Shown piece by piece: positions 63,354 through 64,000 of a stretch of 64,000 nt of DNA. The notes below the pieces were generated by a model, which saw only the letters and a program-made list of their open reading frames with translations, was not told where the DNA came from and made no database searches. Each line of letters starts with the position of its first letter. Positions within the stretch are counted from its first letter, which is position 1. Made by a program: the position numbers and the translations under genes. Source of the DNA: Halomonas fontilapidosi (GTDB taxonomy: Bacteria > Pseudomonadota > Gammaproteobacteria > Pseudomonadales > Halomonadaceae); NCBI RefSeq assembly GCF_014192285.1, contig NZ_JACHXQ010000010.1:42098-106097 (forward strand), in the 5' to 3' direction.

Positions 63354-64000
63354 GGAGTTGCGCTCTCCTCACGGCTCAGGGTGGTGCCCAGCAGGTGCTG
63401 GGCGCCGGGGACCAGCCACACCGGGTCGAGCCGGGTGTTGGCCGACTCGACGCACAGGAAGTGGCGGGCGGCCTCGATCGAGGTGTCCCCGGGGGGCGCT
63501 TCGCCGGGATGCCAGACCACGGCGGAATCGCTGCCCTGGCGGGCGATCCTCAGGCGGCGGGTGCCGTCATCGAGACACAGTTCGGCATTGCTGCGGTAGA
63601 TGCGGTCCAGCGCGCCGCGCACGCCCAGCTCGCCCTGCTGGTCGCGCTCGGCGAAGTCGGCCAGCTTGTCCAGGTAGGTGGCGCCAGTCAGGCCTTCCAC
63701 GCGGCAGGCGAAGGCATCGGCGACCGCCAGGTAGCTGTGCAGCGCGCCGGTGATCTTCACTGGTGTCTCCCCGACATGCTCGGTGATCAGCTCCACGTGT
63801 AGGCGTCGGGCATTGGCCTGAATCACCGCGCGCGGGACCAGCTGGCCGTGCAGGCGCTCCTCAGGGGAGAGGTGCAGCTCCACCCCCTCCTCGTGCTCAT
63901 CCACGGCATCCAGCCGCCACGGGGCCTTGCGCGCCGGGCCATGCATCGGGCCGGAGCGATCCGTGGACTCGTCGGCGGTGTTCTCGTCTGCGAACCAGGG
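63350..64000 (-). CDS. D-hexose-6-phosphate mutarotase, YeaD type (C-terminal part)
   Basis: The frame is open to the right edge, so the N-terminus is missing; about 216 residues are visible. The aldose-1-epimerase fold is seen in 'PWFAD' near the edge, 'MHGPARKAPWRLD', 'VKITGALHSYLAVADA', 'VEGLTGATYLDKLADF' and 'AVVWHPGEAPPGDT' followed by 'HFLCVESAN'. It interconverts alpha and beta glucose-6-phosphate. It lies upstream of and overlaps the sugar kinase gene, forming a sugar-use operon. Confidence 0.85.
   Translation of the reverse strand, partial: PWFADENTADESTDRSGPMHGPARKAPWRLDAVDEHEEGVELHLSPEERLHGQLVPRAVIQANARRLHVELITEHVGETPVKITGALHSYLAVADAFACRVEGLTGATYLDKLADFAERDQQGELGVRGALDRIYRSNAELCLDDGTRRLRIARQGSDSAVVWHPGEAPPGDTSIEAARHFLCVESANTRLDPVWLVPGAQHLLGTTLSREESATP

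Overview
The window is high-GC bacterial DNA that reads like a chromosome segment of a halophilic gammaproteobacterium, most likely Halomonas or a close relative (Halomonadaceae). The main evidence is an ectoine/hydroxyectoine catabolic locus (doeA, doeB, doeX, doeC, doeD, eutB), a BetT-type choline transporter, a HexR-controlled zwf-pgl-eda operon, and a LysO exporter. I see no rRNA, tRNA, CRISPR, integrase or insertion sequence. Both ends cut genes: a sugar ABC permease at the left and a hexose-6-phosphate mutarotase at the right.

Layout. 1-3.7 kb: sugar ABC importer genes divergent from a LamB/ScrY-type porin, each preceded by a LacI-type palindrome. 3.8-10.5 kb: betT with a BetI-like operator, a spy-baeR-baeS envelope stress set, lysO, and a DUF3108 protein. 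10.7-16 kb: a DJ-1/PfpI protein, a TetR regulator and SDR sharing an operator, pncA-pncB, and a GhrA-type reductase. 16-30 kb: ectoine degradation. The doeA-doeB-doeX block is separated from doeC-doeD-eutB by an uncharacterised four-gene cassette (nitrilase-fold amidase, ATP-grasp ligase, C45 Ntn-hydrolase, Orn/Lys/Arg decarboxylase-like PLP enzyme). 30-33 kb: a HAD dehalogenase, a periplasmic rhodanese, and an AhpD-like protein with its TetR regulator.

33-48.7 kb holds the most unusual content. A tubulin-tyrosine-ligase-like (TTL/TTLL) ATP-grasp enzyme is fused to a PqqD-like peptide-binding domain. It is translationally coupled to a 95-residue protein with a leader and an acidic Ala/Glu/Gly repeat tail resembling the tubulin C-terminal tail. 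A second protein 12 kb away carries the same leader and tail, collinear for 65 residues, fused to a c-type cytochrome. A nearby ECF sigma factor/zinc anti-sigma pair probably controls both: I find six copies of a TGTAAGR-N15-CGAC promoter with an invariant 15-base spacer. They lie before the ligase operon, the sigma gene itself, a glycosyltransferase pair, a papain-like hydrolase, an aminoglycoside-phosphotransferase-like gene with a YnjBCD importer, and the tailed cytochrome. I propose a stress-induced system that modifies acidic repeat tails in the cytoplasm before export. The function is inference; the sequence features are directly visible.

48.8-64 kb: an NfeD/slipin pair, a SulP transporter with a universal stress protein, a DksA-like zinc protein, a RidA protein, a phosphonate/selenate-type ABC importer, HexR divergent from zwf-pgl-eda with two HexR boxes, and a sugar kinase/mutarotase operon.
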